From assembly GCF_000022085.1 (NCBI RefSeq), contig NC_011894.1:2507501-2571500 (forward strand): a DNA stretch of 64,000 nucleotides, in the 5' to 3' direction. Of the stretch, positions 16,996-26,270 are shown one piece after another. The DNA is from Methylobacterium nodulans ORS 2060 (lineage in GTDB: Bacteria > Pseudomonadota > Alphaproteobacteria > Rhizobiales > Beijerinckiaceae). Below the pieces are notes generated by a model. That model did not search any database and was not told where the DNA came from. It saw only the letters and a list, made by a program, of their open reading frames with translations. Numbering within the stretch: the stretch's first letter is position 1; the number at the start of each line of letters is the position of its first letter. A program made the position numbers and the translations under genes.

Positions 16996-19518
16996 TCAGC
17001 CCAGGCGGACTTCGAGCGCGGCGAGGCGGGCCTCCTGGCCGCGGGCAATGAAGAGGGCGAGTTGATCCGGCCGGAAGCCGTAGCAGTCGCCGGCCGGCCG
17101 GGCGGGCGACAGCACGCGGGTCTCGCCGGTCGGCTCACCATCCTCGCCGATGATCGGCTCGGAGACCTCGGGCTCGGCGTCCCACTTGTCGTAGCAGATG
17201 AAGCCGTAGCGGAAGGGATCGAGGCCGCGGGCCTGCCCCAATTCGATCGCCCGCTGCACCGTCAGGCCGATGTGGTGCCGCGCCCCGTCCTCGCCCTTCT
17301 CGGCAACCGCGGAGAGGAACTGGAAGGCGCCGATTTCCCGGGCCAGATCCTGCGCCCATGCGAGTTCCGCCTCGGTCAGCGGCGCGACCCCGGTCTTCTT
17401 GCGGGCGTCCGAGGTGTTGATTGAGCCCGACGCGGCGTAGACCATGCTCCACTTCGCGGTTGGCTGACCGAGCGCCATCCCGCCGTCATTGCCGGGAGCG
17501 AAGTAGGGGGTATTGAAGGTGAAGAGGTCGCCGCTATCGCTCCGAAACAGTCTCAGCGGACCACCGTACTGGTAAATGGTCCACTGTGTAGATCCAGCCG
17601 CTCTGTCAGAGAGCACGAAGCCTGAGCCGGTGCCGAGCGACTGCACCAAACCGCTCACGTTGGCGGCGGTGGCGGCGACGGTGCCGAAGGTGACGTCGGT
17701 TCCGGCCCGGACGATCTCCTCCCACGCCGACCAATTGCCGGCATCGCGGGTGCGCTGGTAGGTCTTCCGACCGGCCGATAGCTGGGTGATGGTCTGCTTG
17801 CAGTAGAGCGGGCTGTTCGAGTGGGTTTGGACCTCGATATGATACCAGTCGGCTGTCGGGGCGTTGACCATGCCAGCCCCATCGTAGAAGCCGGCTTCCG
17901 TGAGAGTATTGAGGTCGAACGAGCCGGCTATCGTAAAATTCTTCCCGTGTTTCAGTCCGACCGAGGTTAGAACACCAGACACAGCTGCGCTGCCGGCTAG
18001 GCTCATACCGCCGGCATCGCCGAGATTGAAGATCTCTGCTCCGTTATAGTAGTACCGAAGAGCGCCGCTCGTATGCTTGAGTTGACTTTTTGCATCGCTC
18101 GTGAAGACAACCGGGTTCGACTCTTGTAGATAAATTGCGCCGCCGATGTTAAACTCGCCAGTATCCTTGATGTTAAATAGTTCAGTTCCGTTGTAGTAGT
18201 AGCGAAGAGCCCCGACGTCATGCCGTAACATGGGCCGGTTTTCGGCGTCGAAGGAGATCGACATGCCTTCAGCCATTCTGAAGGCCGGTGCCTGAGCAAT
18301 TGAAAAGCCCTGGGACGCATCGAAGCCGGCGCCGTTAAAGGCGATCTGTAAGCCGTAGCCAACCCCGACATAGGATTGGTCGGGCCAAGCGTAGCCAAGA
18401 CCGCCATCCTTATTCGAGATGACGCTGCCCCAACCGAAATACGCCTTGGGTCCGGTCGGGTTTTGACGCCCTAAGACCATGTGGTGATTGATGCGGTTAG
18501 CCCCGGTGAAGTGGTCCTCACCGTTAGCAAACATGTCGTGTTCAAACCCGACCATGCTGCCCGTAGCGTCCGGGGGTTGGTTGGTCTGGTCGTTGGTCTC
18601 CACGTACAGACCCCAAATAGGGGAACGCTGCCCTTGCCCGTCACTCAGAGCATCCGCCGGACGTGTTGCAAGTGAAGCAAGGGCTACGTGCTCTCCCGCT
18701 CCGCGGCCTGACGAAGTCAGAATAGTAGAGTTCGCCCAACCGAAGTTATTCAGCCCACCTACGTTAGTGATTGTTTGATTCACACGAAACGCAGGAATGA
18801 CGTTAGCAAGCGTCCCCCCGGAATGGTTGATGGTCTGGTCAATACGTACAACCGGGCCGTCATTGGGGCGGCTGTTCGCCTTGGCGAAGTATTTCCCACC
18901 TTCGACCATCGTTTCAACGACATCGGTGCCGATACCAATGACCGGCCACCCCTCCGGGGTTGTATTGCCTGACAACCGCCAGAGAATCGGAGTGGATGGT
19001 CCTCCGGCAGGGGTACCGCTCACCTTCCACGTACCCGGGGGGACTTCTACGGTGCCGTTGTTCGGGGTTGCGGCGCGGGCTGCGCTGAAGGCCGAAAGGT
19101 CTTCCTTCGTACCGTCAAGCTGGGCACCGAAGTCCTTGACGTTCGGGATGTCGGCCGCAGGGCGCTGCGCCAATGCGAGCTTGCCGTCCGAACCGAGTGT
19201 CGCGACCCCATTGGCTGCGCCCTTCTCGGTATCCGCGATGCGGGCGGCGATGGCGTCGCCGACGGGATTCCCGGCCCCTGCGAGGGCTGTGAGGCTGCCG
19301 AGGGTGCTCAGGGCGCTCAGCACCTCCGTCGCGGGCTGCCGGCCGGCGATGGTGCTTGAGAGCCCGTTGAGGGCCGCGACCACATCGGTCGTGCCGAGCG
19401 CCTCGGCGAGATCAGCATAGGCCCGCAGGAACAAGTTGACCTTCAGGAAGGCCGTGCGCAGGTCGTCGCCGGTGCCGTCATTGGGCACCCGCCCGATGTT
19501 GATCAGTTCGAAGGCCAT
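16996..19518 (-). CDS. phage tail fibre with C-terminal S74 intramolecular chaperone, 840 aa
   Basis: The N-terminus (NIGRVPNDGTGDDLRTAFLKVN) is the virion-anchoring motif shared with the protein at 21019. A fibrous middle holds repeated RYYYNG.E.FN units. The C-terminal 140 residues are a Peptidase_S74 chaperone: INTSDARKKTGVAPL with the Ser-Asp cleavage site, ending in a long helix (QLALFIARGQEARLAALEV). In this family the chaperone trimerises the fibre and cuts itself off. It is probably the main receptor-binding protein of the phage. Confidence 0.82.
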   Translation of the reverse strand: MAFELINIGRVPNDGTGDDLRTAFLKVNLFLRAYADLAEALGTTDVVAALNGLSSTIAGRQPATEVLSALSTLGSLTALAGAGNPVGDAIAARIADTEKGAANGVATLGSDGKLALAQRPAADIPNVKDFGAQLDGTKEDLSAFSAARAATPNNGTVEVPPGTWKVSGTPAGGPSTPILWRLSGNTTPEGWPVIGIGTDVVETMVEGGKYFAKANSRPNDGPVVRIDQTINHSGGTLANVIPAFRVNQTITNVGGLNNFGWANSTILTSSGRGAGEHVALASLATRPADALSDGQGQRSPIWGLYVETNDQTNQPPDATGSMVGFEHDMFANGEDHFTGANRINHHMVLGRQNPTGPKAYFGWGSVISNKDGGLGYAWPDQSYVGVGYGLQIAFNGAGFDASQGFSIAQAPAFRMAEGMSISFDAENRPMLRHDVGALRYYYNGTELFNIKDTGEFNIGGAIYLQESNPVVFTSDAKSQLKHTSGALRYYYNGAEIFNLGDAGGMSLAGSAAVSGVLTSVGLKHGKNFTIAGSFDLNTLTEAGFYDGAGMVNAPTADWYHIEVQTHSNSPLYCKQTITQLSAGRKTYQRTRDAGNWSAWEEIVRAGTDVTFGTVAATAANVSGLVQSLGTGSGFVLSDRAAGSTQWTIYQYGGPLRLFRSDSGDLFTFNTPYFAPGNDGGMALGQPTAKWSMVYAASGSINTSDARKKTGVAPLTEAELAWAQDLAREIGAFQFLSAVAEKGEDGARHHIGLTVQRAIELGQARGLDPFRYGFICYDKWDAEPEVSEPIIGEDGEPTGETRVLSPARPAGDCYGFRPDQLALFIARGQEARLAALEVRLG

Positions 19519-19621
19519 GGCGCTCCGCGCTCACGAAAGAGCCGCCCGGGTGGGGCGGCTGCGATGGGGCGAGGGATGAGGGACGGGATCGGCAGCCGTC
19601 GGGCGGCCGCACCGGGCGGTG

Positions 19622-21019
19622 TCAGCGCATCTTCCAGGACGTCCCGTCGCAGAATACGGGGGTCTTCAAGTTGCCGCCGCCGACAGGCACGGCATTGTAC
19701 GTCACCGCCGTGGCGTCGGTGACGTAGGCCATCGTGCCCTCCGACCCGGACACGCATGGATACAGCGTAGAGACCGTATAGGGGGCCAACTTGAGGCCGC
19801 CCGTCATCACAATGCCCGAGGCCGTGATGACGCCCATTGGGTTGACGTTCCATCCCTGACCGTTGATTTGGAAATTGGCGTAGGTGCCCGCGAAGGTCAG
19901 ACCGACACCTTGAGCACCCGTCGAGATCAGGGAGTGGTGGGTGATGTCGCCGAACGGATTGACGTTCCAGCCGGGCCCTTGGATCTGAAATCCGGAGAAG
20001 CTGCCGCTCAACGCGAGACCGACACCATAAGTCCCGCCTAATCGAATGGCCGTTCCAGCGTGTGTCAGGTCGTAGTAGCCATTATCCGAGACGAGCTTGT
20101 CGCAGCACAGCGTGATGCCGTTGACGACGTGCGCGGGATCGCTCACGTCGTCGAGGCCCGCGATGGACAGCCCGGACGAGGAGCGCCGCGGCCCGTTCAT
20201 GAAAATCTGAAGAGCCGTTGCGACACCGCCGGGTGTTGCCACTCCGTAGTCCGTCCGGTAGTTGACGAGGTCGATTTCCTGCGAATAGACGTTGATCCGT
20301 CTTCCGTCACCCTGCGAAATCTGCGTATCGACCGCGACCCCCCAAGTCGCCCCGGCATTATCTTCGGCATAGGTGAAGACGCCAAGATTGGTCTTACCGC
20401 CGTTAGCTGGGGACTTATTTGGTTCATAGCGCCACGTCACCGTGCCATCCGGGATATCGACGCCCGGCGTGGTGCCGGTCGGGCCGCCCGAGTTGCCGGA
20501 CGTACCGCCGTAGGTGCCGTCCTTAACGACATACATATTGCCGCCATGCACGACGGTCGAGCGGTGCTTATAGACCGTGTTTGGCGTCCAGTTGCCGGGA
20601 TAACCGTTGGTCACGTTCATATTGAACAGGTTAGCGTACTCGCCCTTATCGCTGTTCTGCGAGGCAGTATAGTAGCGCGCCAATCCAGCCCGGGTCAGAT
20701 CCTGCGCCACAAGGGCCGGCGAGATGTTGCCGGATCCGTCGCGCGACCAGAACGGCCCCAGGATCGGCTCGGCCATGAGCGAGCCCTGCGTGACCCAGGT
20801 CCCGCTGGTGGGCATGCCGCCGGAGATGAGGTCGAGCGGTGCATCGCCGCCCGTGACCGCCAGGCGCCCGCCCGAGATAGCGCCCGGGGCCGTCACGGTG
20901 ATCGCCTCCAGGCTCTTGCCGGCGAGCGGCGGGCGCTTGGCGAGGGCGGCGGCGTCGAGGGCGCGCGCCGGCGCGGCGCTCGCGAGGACGAGCGCGAGAA
21001 TCGCGAGGAAGAGGCGCAT
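19622..21019 (-). CDS. phage tail fibre-like protein with signal peptide, 465 aa
   Basis: The ATG overlaps the stop of the preceding gene (TGATG). The N-terminus MRLFLAILALVLASAAPARA is a clear Sec signal peptide, unusual for a virion protein. The body is rich in Gly/Thr/Asn. It contains a duplicated motif, GFQIQGPGWNVNPFGDIT and NFQINGQGWNVNPMGVIT, typical of beta-structured fibres. The C-terminus (TPVFCDGTSWKMR) resembles fibre tips. It is either a second fibre or an exported, surface-acting moron protein. Confidence 0.6.
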   Translation of the reverse strand: MRLFLAILALVLASAAPARALDAAALAKRPPLAGKSLEAITVTAPGAISGGRLAVTGGDAPLDLISGGMPTSGTWVTQGSLMAEPILGPFWSRDGSGNISPALVAQDLTRAGLARYYTASQNSDKGEYANLFNMNVTNGYPGNWTPNTVYKHRSTVVHGGNMYVVKDGTYGGTSGNSGGPTGTTPGVDIPDGTVTWRYEPNKSPANGGKTNLGVFTYAEDNAGATWGVAVDTQISQGDGRRINVYSQEIDLVNYRTDYGVATPGGVATALQIFMNGPRRSSSGLSIAGLDDVSDPAHVVNGITLCCDKLVSDNGYYDLTHAGTAIRLGGTYGVGLALSGSFSGFQIQGPGWNVNPFGDITHHSLISTGAQGVGLTFAGTYANFQINGQGWNVNPMGVITASGIVMTGGLKLAPYTVSTLYPCVSGSEGTMAYVTDATAVTYNAVPVGGGNLKTPVFCDGTSWKMR

Positions 21020-21372
21020 CAGGTGTTGGTCCCCGTCACGAAGAGGGTGTAGCCGCCCGACGCGTCGCCCTGGCGGTACACCTTGTTGGTCCCGAGCCCG
21101 TCCGGCGCGGTCGGGCGGCTCAACAGCCACGCAACAAACAGCGCCTCGAAGGCGGCGTTGAAGGCGGCCTGCTCTTTGCTGAGCGCTTGGTCGGCCGAAG
21201 CGGTGGCCGCCGCAGCGGCGGCGACCGCCGCCCCGATGGCGCTCTGGACGTCCGAGAGGGCGGCCACGAGCGCTGCCATGTTGCGGTTGACCTTGGCGAA
21301 GGACACCCGCGGGGTGTCGCCCTGCCCGTCGTTGGGCACCCGCCCGATGTTGACGTGCTCGATCTCGACCAT
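21019..21372 (-). CDS. tail fibre N-terminal anchor protein, 117 aa
   Basis: Starts at MVEIEHVNIGRVPNDGQGD. A longer frame begins in unrelated Arg/Pro-rich sequence. The motif INIGRVPNDGxGDxxRxxFxKVN is the same as the start of the 840-aa fibre. An Ala-rich helix follows and the protein ends GYTLFVTGTNT. It looks like a fibre adaptor or the head of a fibre whose body became the next gene. Confidence 0.65.
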   Translation of the reverse strand: MVEIEHVNIGRVPNDGQGDTPRVSFAKVNRNMAALVAALSDVQSAIGAAVAAAAAATASADQALSKEQAAFNAAFEALFVAWLLSRPTAPDGLGTNKVYRQGDASGGYTLFVTGTNT

Positions 21373-21385
21373 CGGCGGCCTCTCC

Positions 21386-21895
21386 TCAGGCCGCGAAGGC
21401 GGCGTCGATCTGGGCCAGAGTCGTGACGGTCGGTGGCTCGGCGCGGATCCCGGCCACGAGGGCGGCCTCCGTGGCAAAGCAGCTCTGGACATGGGCGCCG
21501 ACCGCCAGGGCGATGGCGGTGACCTGCGCCGCCGTCAGCATCACGAAGCCGCCAAGCCCCTTGAACGCGACGCTCGGCGCGCCGGAGGACTGGAGGTAGG
21601 CGACCGCAGCCGTGAGCATGGCCTGGGAGGTGCGGTCGCTCGCGACCGCGACGCCGTCGACCGTGATCCCTCGGGTCTCGGCAATGTAGCGCTGGGCAGC
21701 GGCGTGCTGGAGGAGGTCCGTGACCGTGGGCGGCGGCGCGACAGGCGGGGCAAACTCCGCCCCATCGTAGCGCCAGCTGATCCCGACCTCCGCCGGAGCC
21801 GGCACGCAGAGCTCGATAAGGGCCTCCGGGTAGCGGCCCGGCGTCGGGTCAAGCAACTCGACCACGACGCCATTGACAAGGCGGGCAACGGCCAC
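21386..21895 (-). CDS. DUF4376-like tail fibre accessory protein, 169 aa
   Basis: GTG start. The C-terminal 100 residues fit DUF4376: HAAAQRYIAETRGITVDGV, DRTSQAMLTAAVAYLQ, GGFVMLTAAQVTAIALAVGAHVQSCF. This is common in proteins encoded next to phage tail fibres and thought to help fibre assembly or attachment. The N-terminal 50 residues are a small beta domain. Confidence 0.7.
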   Translation of the reverse strand: MAVARLVNGVVVELLDPTPGRYPEALIELCVPAPAEVGISWRYDGAEFAPPVAPPPTVTDLLQHAAAQRYIAETRGITVDGVAVASDRTSQAMLTAAVAYLQSSGAPSVAFKGLGGFVMLTAAQVTAIALAVGAHVQSCFATEAALVAGIRAEPPTVTTLAQIDAAFAA

Positions 21896-21907
21896 GGGCG
21901 CGTCTCC

Positions 21908-23050
21908 TCAGAATGTGAGCTTGATCAGGCCGTCGGCGCCGCGGCCCCCGACGGCGTTCGAGGACGCCCCGGAGCCGCCACACCCCGGCGCGCTGGCATC
22001 GGCGCCGGGATAGGGGCCATAGCCGCCTGCCGGGGCGGTGCCCAGGTAGCTGGAGCCACCGGCACCGCCGAACAGCGCGCCTGCGAGGCTGTAGGGGAAG
22101 CTGCCGAACAGGCCCGGCACGTTGAACCCGTCAGAGCCGATGCCGTTGCCGCCGAAGGCGACAGTGTTGCCGAAGCCGGAGGCGCGGCCCTCGCCGCCTG
22201 CGCCACCCGTCGCCGCGGCGAGCGTCCCGACCGAGGTGGTGCCGCCCGCCCCGCCGTTGCCGCCCCCCTGCGCCCCCGGGGCGCCCCCCGTGCCCACGGT
22301 GAGCGCGATGGTGGTGCCGGGCACGACCTTGATCGCCGTCAGCTCCTTGTAGCCGCCGCCGCCGCCGCCCGTGCCCGCGGACGACCAGTTGCCGTTGCCG
22401 TCCGCCGCGCCCCCGGCGCCGCCGCCGCCGCCGCCTGCCCCCCAGATCTGCAGCGTCTTGATTTCGAATACGCCGGCCGGGACGACCCAGTTCTGGCTCG
22501 TGCGCACAATGAGCGTGCCCGACGCCGCGAAGCGCGCCGGGTTGAAGTTCACAAGCCCCAGCCTGCCGTCCGCACGCACCGCGACCAGGAAGGCCCCCGC
22601 GAGCACGTCGTTGTCCTTGAGGTCCGAGCCATCGGCCCGGCAGACGCTGCGCGTGATGTCCGGCTCGAACCCGGTGAACGTCACGGTGGTCGCGCCAACG
22701 TTCGGGGTGGGGAAGATCAGTTCGATCAGCATCCCCTCTTCGAGGGCCTCGACGGCCGGGTAGAGGCTCGCGACGGCAAACGCGCCGCCGGACCCTGTCG
22801 CGGTGCCGATGTGCAGGAGCGCCTTTGGCGGCGCCGCGCCGCCGATCAGCGCCTTGACGGCCTTGAGCACCTGCTGAAGGTCAGACCCGCTGGGGATGAG
22901 CCCGGCGCCCTCGATCAGCGCCTTCAGCTCCCGCATCGGATGCTCGATGGCCTTCGGCGGCACCTTCGAGCCCTGGGTGCCGGCAGCCGTGTTCTTGCTT
23001 ACATAAGGCGCGTTCGGGTCGAGCGACCCGGTCGGGGGCACGTAGTCCAT
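21908..23050 (-). CDS. glycine-rich phage tail protein, 380 aa
   Basis: The start MDYVPPTGSLDPNAPYVSKN is typical of minor tail or fibre proteins. After about 190 residues with beta structure, residues 200-380 are extremely Gly-rich (WGAGGGGGGAGGAADG, GGGNGGAGGTTSVG, GGYGPYPG). This resembles the polyglycine tip domains of receptor-binding phage adhesins. It ends GGRGADGLIKLTF. It follows gp48 in Mu order, where fibre genes are expected. Confidence 0.7.
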   Translation of the reverse strand: MDYVPPTGSLDPNAPYVSKNTAAGTQGSKVPPKAIEHPMRELKALIEGAGLIPSGSDLQQVLKAVKALIGGAAPPKALLHIGTATGSGGAFAVASLYPAVEALEEGMLIELIFPTPNVGATTVTFTGFEPDITRSVCRADGSDLKDNDVLAGAFLVAVRADGRLGLVNFNPARFAASGTLIVRTSQNWVVPAGVFEIKTLQIWGAGGGGGGAGGAADGNGNWSSAGTGGGGGGYKELTAIKVVPGTTIALTVGTGGAPGAQGGGNGGAGGTTSVGTLAAATGGAGGEGRASGFGNTVAFGGNGIGSDGFNVPGLFGSFPYSLAGALFGGAGGSSYLGTAPAGGYGPYPGADASAPGCGGSGASSNAVGGRGADGLIKLTF

Positions 23051-23126
23051 GGGGGCTCCGGCAGGCAGGCGCGCGCACCCGGCCGCGGAGGGGCGGCCGA
23101 TCAGCGGCGCAGGCGAATGAGGATGG

Positions 23127-24089
23127 TCAGGCGGCGAGGCTGTAGGCGAAGATCAGCCTTGTGTGCTGGGGCGCGTAGCGGTGGAGCAGGCACTCCAGAT
23201 CCTGCGCGGTGGTGAACCCTTCGAGGGGGTCCGTGTCGCACTCGCCCTCGTCCGGGTAGAACCACGTTTCGCCGTAGCCGCGCACGTGCACGACCCAGTA
23301 TTTCCACTGGGTCTCGTCGGAGACTTGGTCGGTGTCCTCGATGTCGGGCTTGAGGATGTAGCCTTCGAGCGGGGTGCTGTCGCACTCGCCCTCATCACAG
23401 GTGAACCACGTCTCTTCGAGCGAGTCGTTCGAGCACTCCGACACGTCGCACAGGAACTGAGTCGGCTCCTCGATGGTGATGTCGTAGCCGATCGAGGCGG
23501 CGAGACAGATGAAATAGGCGGGCGACGCGCCGCCCTGCGCGGCGAAGCGGGCGCGGACCGCCGCAACCCGCGCCTCCCGTCCCGTCGGGCCGGTGCCGCA
23601 GGGGTCCGGCAGCCCGAGCTCGGCCTCCCAATCAGGCAGAGCCCAGGAGACGGCGGACGGCAGGGCCTGGGTCGCGAGGTCGAACTCGACCCGGTTGACC
23701 TCCGCGACCCAGGCCGCGAGCGCGCTCCAGACCTGGCGCATGACGGGCGAGGCGCCCCGCCCGTCGCCGGCCTCGTCCGTGCCCCAGGCGGGACCCCGCG
23801 GCGTGAGCGCGAGGAGCTGCGGCAGGATTCGCTCGGCTGTCGGCTCGGCCTGGATGTCGTAGACGGAGGGCGGCTCCGCCCCGAGGTGGGCGCAGGGCCA
23901 GCCGGGCGGCAGCTGGCCGGGATAGTCCAGGTCGACCGTGTAGCCCTCGCCGTCAACCGTCGGCAGCAGCCGGTCGGCGGTGGGCAGGGGGCGCGGCGGA
24001 TCGATGAAGCCGAGCGCGGTCGCATCGGCGGTGAGGCCGGTGGCGTCGGCCGTAGGGCTGAGCCGGTCGACGGACAGGCGGCGCAGCAT
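23127..24089 (-). CDS. Mu gp48-like (YmfQ/DUF2313) baseplate-tail protein, 320 aa
   Basis: Starts at MLRRLSVDRLSPTADATG, 5 nt after the gp47-like stop. The core from about residue 85 is YmfQ-like: LPQLLALTPRGPAW, VNRVEFDLATQALPSAV, LPDWEAELGLPDPC, REARVAAVRARFAAQGG. Usual length is about 190. The extra N-terminal 85 residues and a C-terminal acidic duplication (DEGECDSTPLEGY / DEGECDTDPLEGF) are unusual. It acts at the edge of the baseplate. Confidence 0.75.
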   Translation of the reverse strand: MLRRLSVDRLSPTADATGLTADATALGFIDPPRPLPTADRLLPTVDGEGYTVDLDYPGQLPPGWPCAHLGAEPPSVYDIQAEPTAERILPQLLALTPRGPAWGTDEAGDGRGASPVMRQVWSALAAWVAEVNRVEFDLATQALPSAVSWALPDWEAELGLPDPCGTGPTGREARVAAVRARFAAQGGASPAYFICLAASIGYDITIEEPTQFLCDVSECSNDSLEETWFTCDEGECDSTPLEGYILKPDIEDTDQVSDETQWKYWVVHVRGYGETWFYPDEGECDTDPLEGFTTAQDLECLLHRYAPQHTRLIFAYSLAA

Positions 24090-24094
24090 CGGCC

Positions 24095-25207
24095 CTAATC
24101 CGTGTAGGAGATGAGCCCCGGCACCGGGAGCTGACCCGGCCCGAAGACGAGGTCGTCGGCGGGCGTGACGAGGCGGTGGCGGTCTTCGCCCGTCGCGCGC
24201 GAGATGGCCTCGGTGAGCCAGGAGCGCGAGAGGGCGAAGGCGCCCTTGGTCGGCTTGCCCGGCTCGGCGCGATCGACGAACACGGCCTCGACCTCGGCGG
24301 CGATCGCGTCGCGGATGTCGGGTGTGTCGGGGGAGAGGCCCGCGATCAGGAGGTTGATGTGGTGCGCGATGGGGGCTGACACGAACACCCGGGCGGTCAC
24401 GGGACGGCGCACGCCGTCGTCGATGTGGGCCTGAACCGTCGCAACCTGGGCCGCGGTCGGGATGCCGTTCGGCTGGTCGGCGACGGTGAACATCACCCAA
24501 ACCGAGCGCGCGTCGTTCGAGAAGCTGTCGACCCAGACCGCGCGCACGACGCCCGGTAGCGCCTCCGTCACCCAGGCGATGTAGTCGCCCTCCGCCCCGC
24601 CATGGGGCGGGTTGCGCTTGCGGGCGAGCACCCGGGCGCGCAGGGACTCCAGGTCCTCGGCGTCGATCCCGCCCGAGAGGCCCGACCCGTCCTCAGCCGC
24701 GACGACGGTGGCAACGGTGCCCAGCGCCTCGGGCGCGTCGCTGTCGGGCGAGAGCGTCAGTTCGGTCCCGGCTGCGACGTTCCCGACCTCGCCCACGAGG
24801 TCGGCTTCGACGTAGAGGGTGACCGAGTTGCCGGCCGCGATGGCCTGCGCCAGCGTCGTATAGGTGAGCCCGTCCTCGCGGACCCACGTGAGACCCGCGG
24901 GCACGACGAGGCCGGGCGTCGCCGCGACTGTGACCCGTCCGAAGGCGGTCTGACCCGCGCCCTGCGCCAGCCCCAGCTCGAAGGCGTGGCGGACGAGCCA
25001 GATCTCGTCCGCCGTCGAGGCGAACATCTGCTTGAACAGCCACGCGCGGCGCTGCTCGTGCTCGAAGTCGAGGAGGGCGAGGACCTTGGCAAACACCGTG
25101 AAGGTGTTGGCCCAGACGAGCGCGACCGCCCCCTCGACGGCTTGCGTAAAATACTTGCGCGCCTGTGACCCAAGTTCGGCGAGCGAGCGGATGTTATAGC
25201 CCGCCAT
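24095..25207 (-). CDS. baseplate protein J / Mu gp47-like, 370 aa
   Basis: The start MAGYNIRSLAELG is chosen over a longer frame because it overlaps the gp46-like stop by 14 nt and begins like the family. Motifs include LVRHAFELGLAQGAGQTAFG, VPAGLTWVREDGLTY, the NPPHGGAEGDYIAWV baseplate J signature, and GIPTAAQVATVQAHID. It is the wedge component of contractile-tail baseplates. Confidence 0.87.
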   Translation of the reverse strand: MAGYNIRSLAELGSQARKYFTQAVEGAVALVWANTFTVFAKVLALLDFEHEQRRAWLFKQMFASTADEIWLVRHAFELGLAQGAGQTAFGRVTVAATPGLVVPAGLTWVREDGLTYTTLAQAIAAGNSVTLYVEADLVGEVGNVAAGTELTLSPDSDAPEALGTVATVVAAEDGSGLSGGIDAEDLESLRARVLARKRNPPHGGAEGDYIAWVTEALPGVVRAVWVDSFSNDARSVWVMFTVADQPNGIPTAAQVATVQAHIDDGVRRPVTARVFVSAPIAHHINLLIAGLSPDTPDIRDAIAAEVEAVFVDRAEPGKPTKGAFALSRSWLTEAISRATGEDRHRLVTPADDLVFGPGQLPVPGLISYTD

Positions 25208-25766
25208 CGCTGCGCCCCCAAAACATGTCGAATCGATCGGAATAGACCTTGCGACCGTCACGGCCGTAGAGGTCGACGAACAGCATCAGGAGGTCGTTTT
25301 CCAGAATGAGGTCGTAGCCCGTATCAATGCGGGCGACCGCCCTCTGCATGAGGAGCGGATTGAGGGCACGCTTGGCCTCGGCCGCGACCTGCATCGCGAT
25401 CTGCGCGGACAGCGTCTCGCGGCGGTAGAGCCAGACCTTCGAGCCGAGCGGCGCCTCGCCATTCGCCGTGTCGACGTCAAACCCATCCCCGACCCAGCCG
25501 CGCCGATCGCCGCGGTGCTCGGGCCGAAGCTCATGCACTTCGACGCGGCAGTCCGAGAACAGCAGCATGATGGTGGCGGTGCGCAGCGGGTTGGCTGCAA
25601 CCAAGCCGCCGACCGGGCCGTCCGCGGCCCGCGTCGAGACCCTGAAGTCCCCGACCACGCCGCTTTCGCCCCGCCCGGCCGGGGCGCCGTCGATACGCAG
25701 CCAGACGATGTCCGGCGGCAGCACGACGACGCGCGCGTCCGCGAGCGGCGTGATGGTGAGCTGCAT
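25194..25766 (-). CDS. Mu gp46-like baseplate protein, 190 aa
   Basis: Family features: LLFSDCRVEVHELRPEHRGDRRGWVGDGFD, GSKVWLYRRETLSAQ, then AVARIDTGYDLILEND. Gp46-type proteins are wedge components related to T4 gp25. Length is slightly above the usual 140-160 because of an N-terminal beta segment (DIVWLRIDGAPAG). It lies between gp45-like and gp47-like genes, exactly Mu order. Confidence 0.82.
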   Translation of the reverse strand: MQLTITPLADARVVVLPPDIVWLRIDGAPAGRGESGVVGDFRVSTRAADGPVGGLVAANPLRTATIMLLFSDCRVEVHELRPEHRGDRRGWVGDGFDVDTANGEAPLGSKVWLYRRETLSAQIAMQVAAEAKRALNPLLMQRAVARIDTGYDLILENDLLMLFVDLYGRDGRKVYSDRFDMFWGRSDGGL

Positions 25767-25784
25767 CGAGCCGGTATCCCTGGT

Positions 25785-26270
25785 TCAGACCGCATAGACC
25801 TTGGACGCGCTTCCCACGGCGATGTCGCCGTCGCTGTCGAGGTCGTCCTTGCGGTGGACGAGCTTCGCGCCCGACTTGCCGCCGAGGTAGACCGTGCCCT
25901 CCAGCACGATCTCCGGGGCGACGATGTGGACCGCCTTCGAGTGCACGACCCGGATGTTCTGCTGGACCAGCGAGACGATCGAGCCGTTCGCGTCATAGAG
26001 CGCGGTCGAGCCGACCTCCCGGTTCTTCGGGCGGTGGTCGGGGTGCTCCAGCCCAAGCACCATGTTGAGGCGGCGGCCCCCTTCGGGACCGCCGCCGAAC
26101 TGCACCCCGAGCCCGTGCGCTCCTTTCGGCACGCTCGAATGGAAACCGAAAGGCTGAAGGCGGTGGACCCGTTTCAGCTCCTCGCCCGCGGGCCCCAGGA
26201 GCGTCGTGGTCTGCAGGTCGCCCTTGTCATCGGTCTCGACATGTTCGACCCGGAAGAGACGTCCGCTCAC
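25785..26270 (-). CDS. baseplate assembly protein V / Mu gp45-like spike, 161 aa
   Basis: GTG start overlapping the preceding stop (GTGA). Residues 1-100 match Mu gp45 (GELKRVHRLQPFGFHSSVPKGAHGLGV-type region, GLEHPDHRPKNREVG). The C-terminal beta-helical part, IRVVHSKAVHIVAPEIVLEG then LGGKSGAKLVHRKD, forms the spike that pierces the outer membrane. Confidence 0.83.
   Translation of the reverse strand: MSGRLFRVEHVETDDKGDLQTTTLLGPAGEELKRVHRLQPFGFHSSVPKGAHGLGVQFGGGPEGGRRLNMVLGLEHPDHRPKNREVGSTALYDANGSIVSLVQQNIRVVHSKAVHIVAPEIVLEGTVYLGGKSGAKLVHRKDDLDSDGDIAVGSASKVYAV

Noticed and set aside
24090..24500. N-terminal extension of the gp48-like gene
   Set aside because: It overlaps the gp47-like gene in another frame and is Arg/Pro-rich filler; the start at 24089 fits gene spacing.
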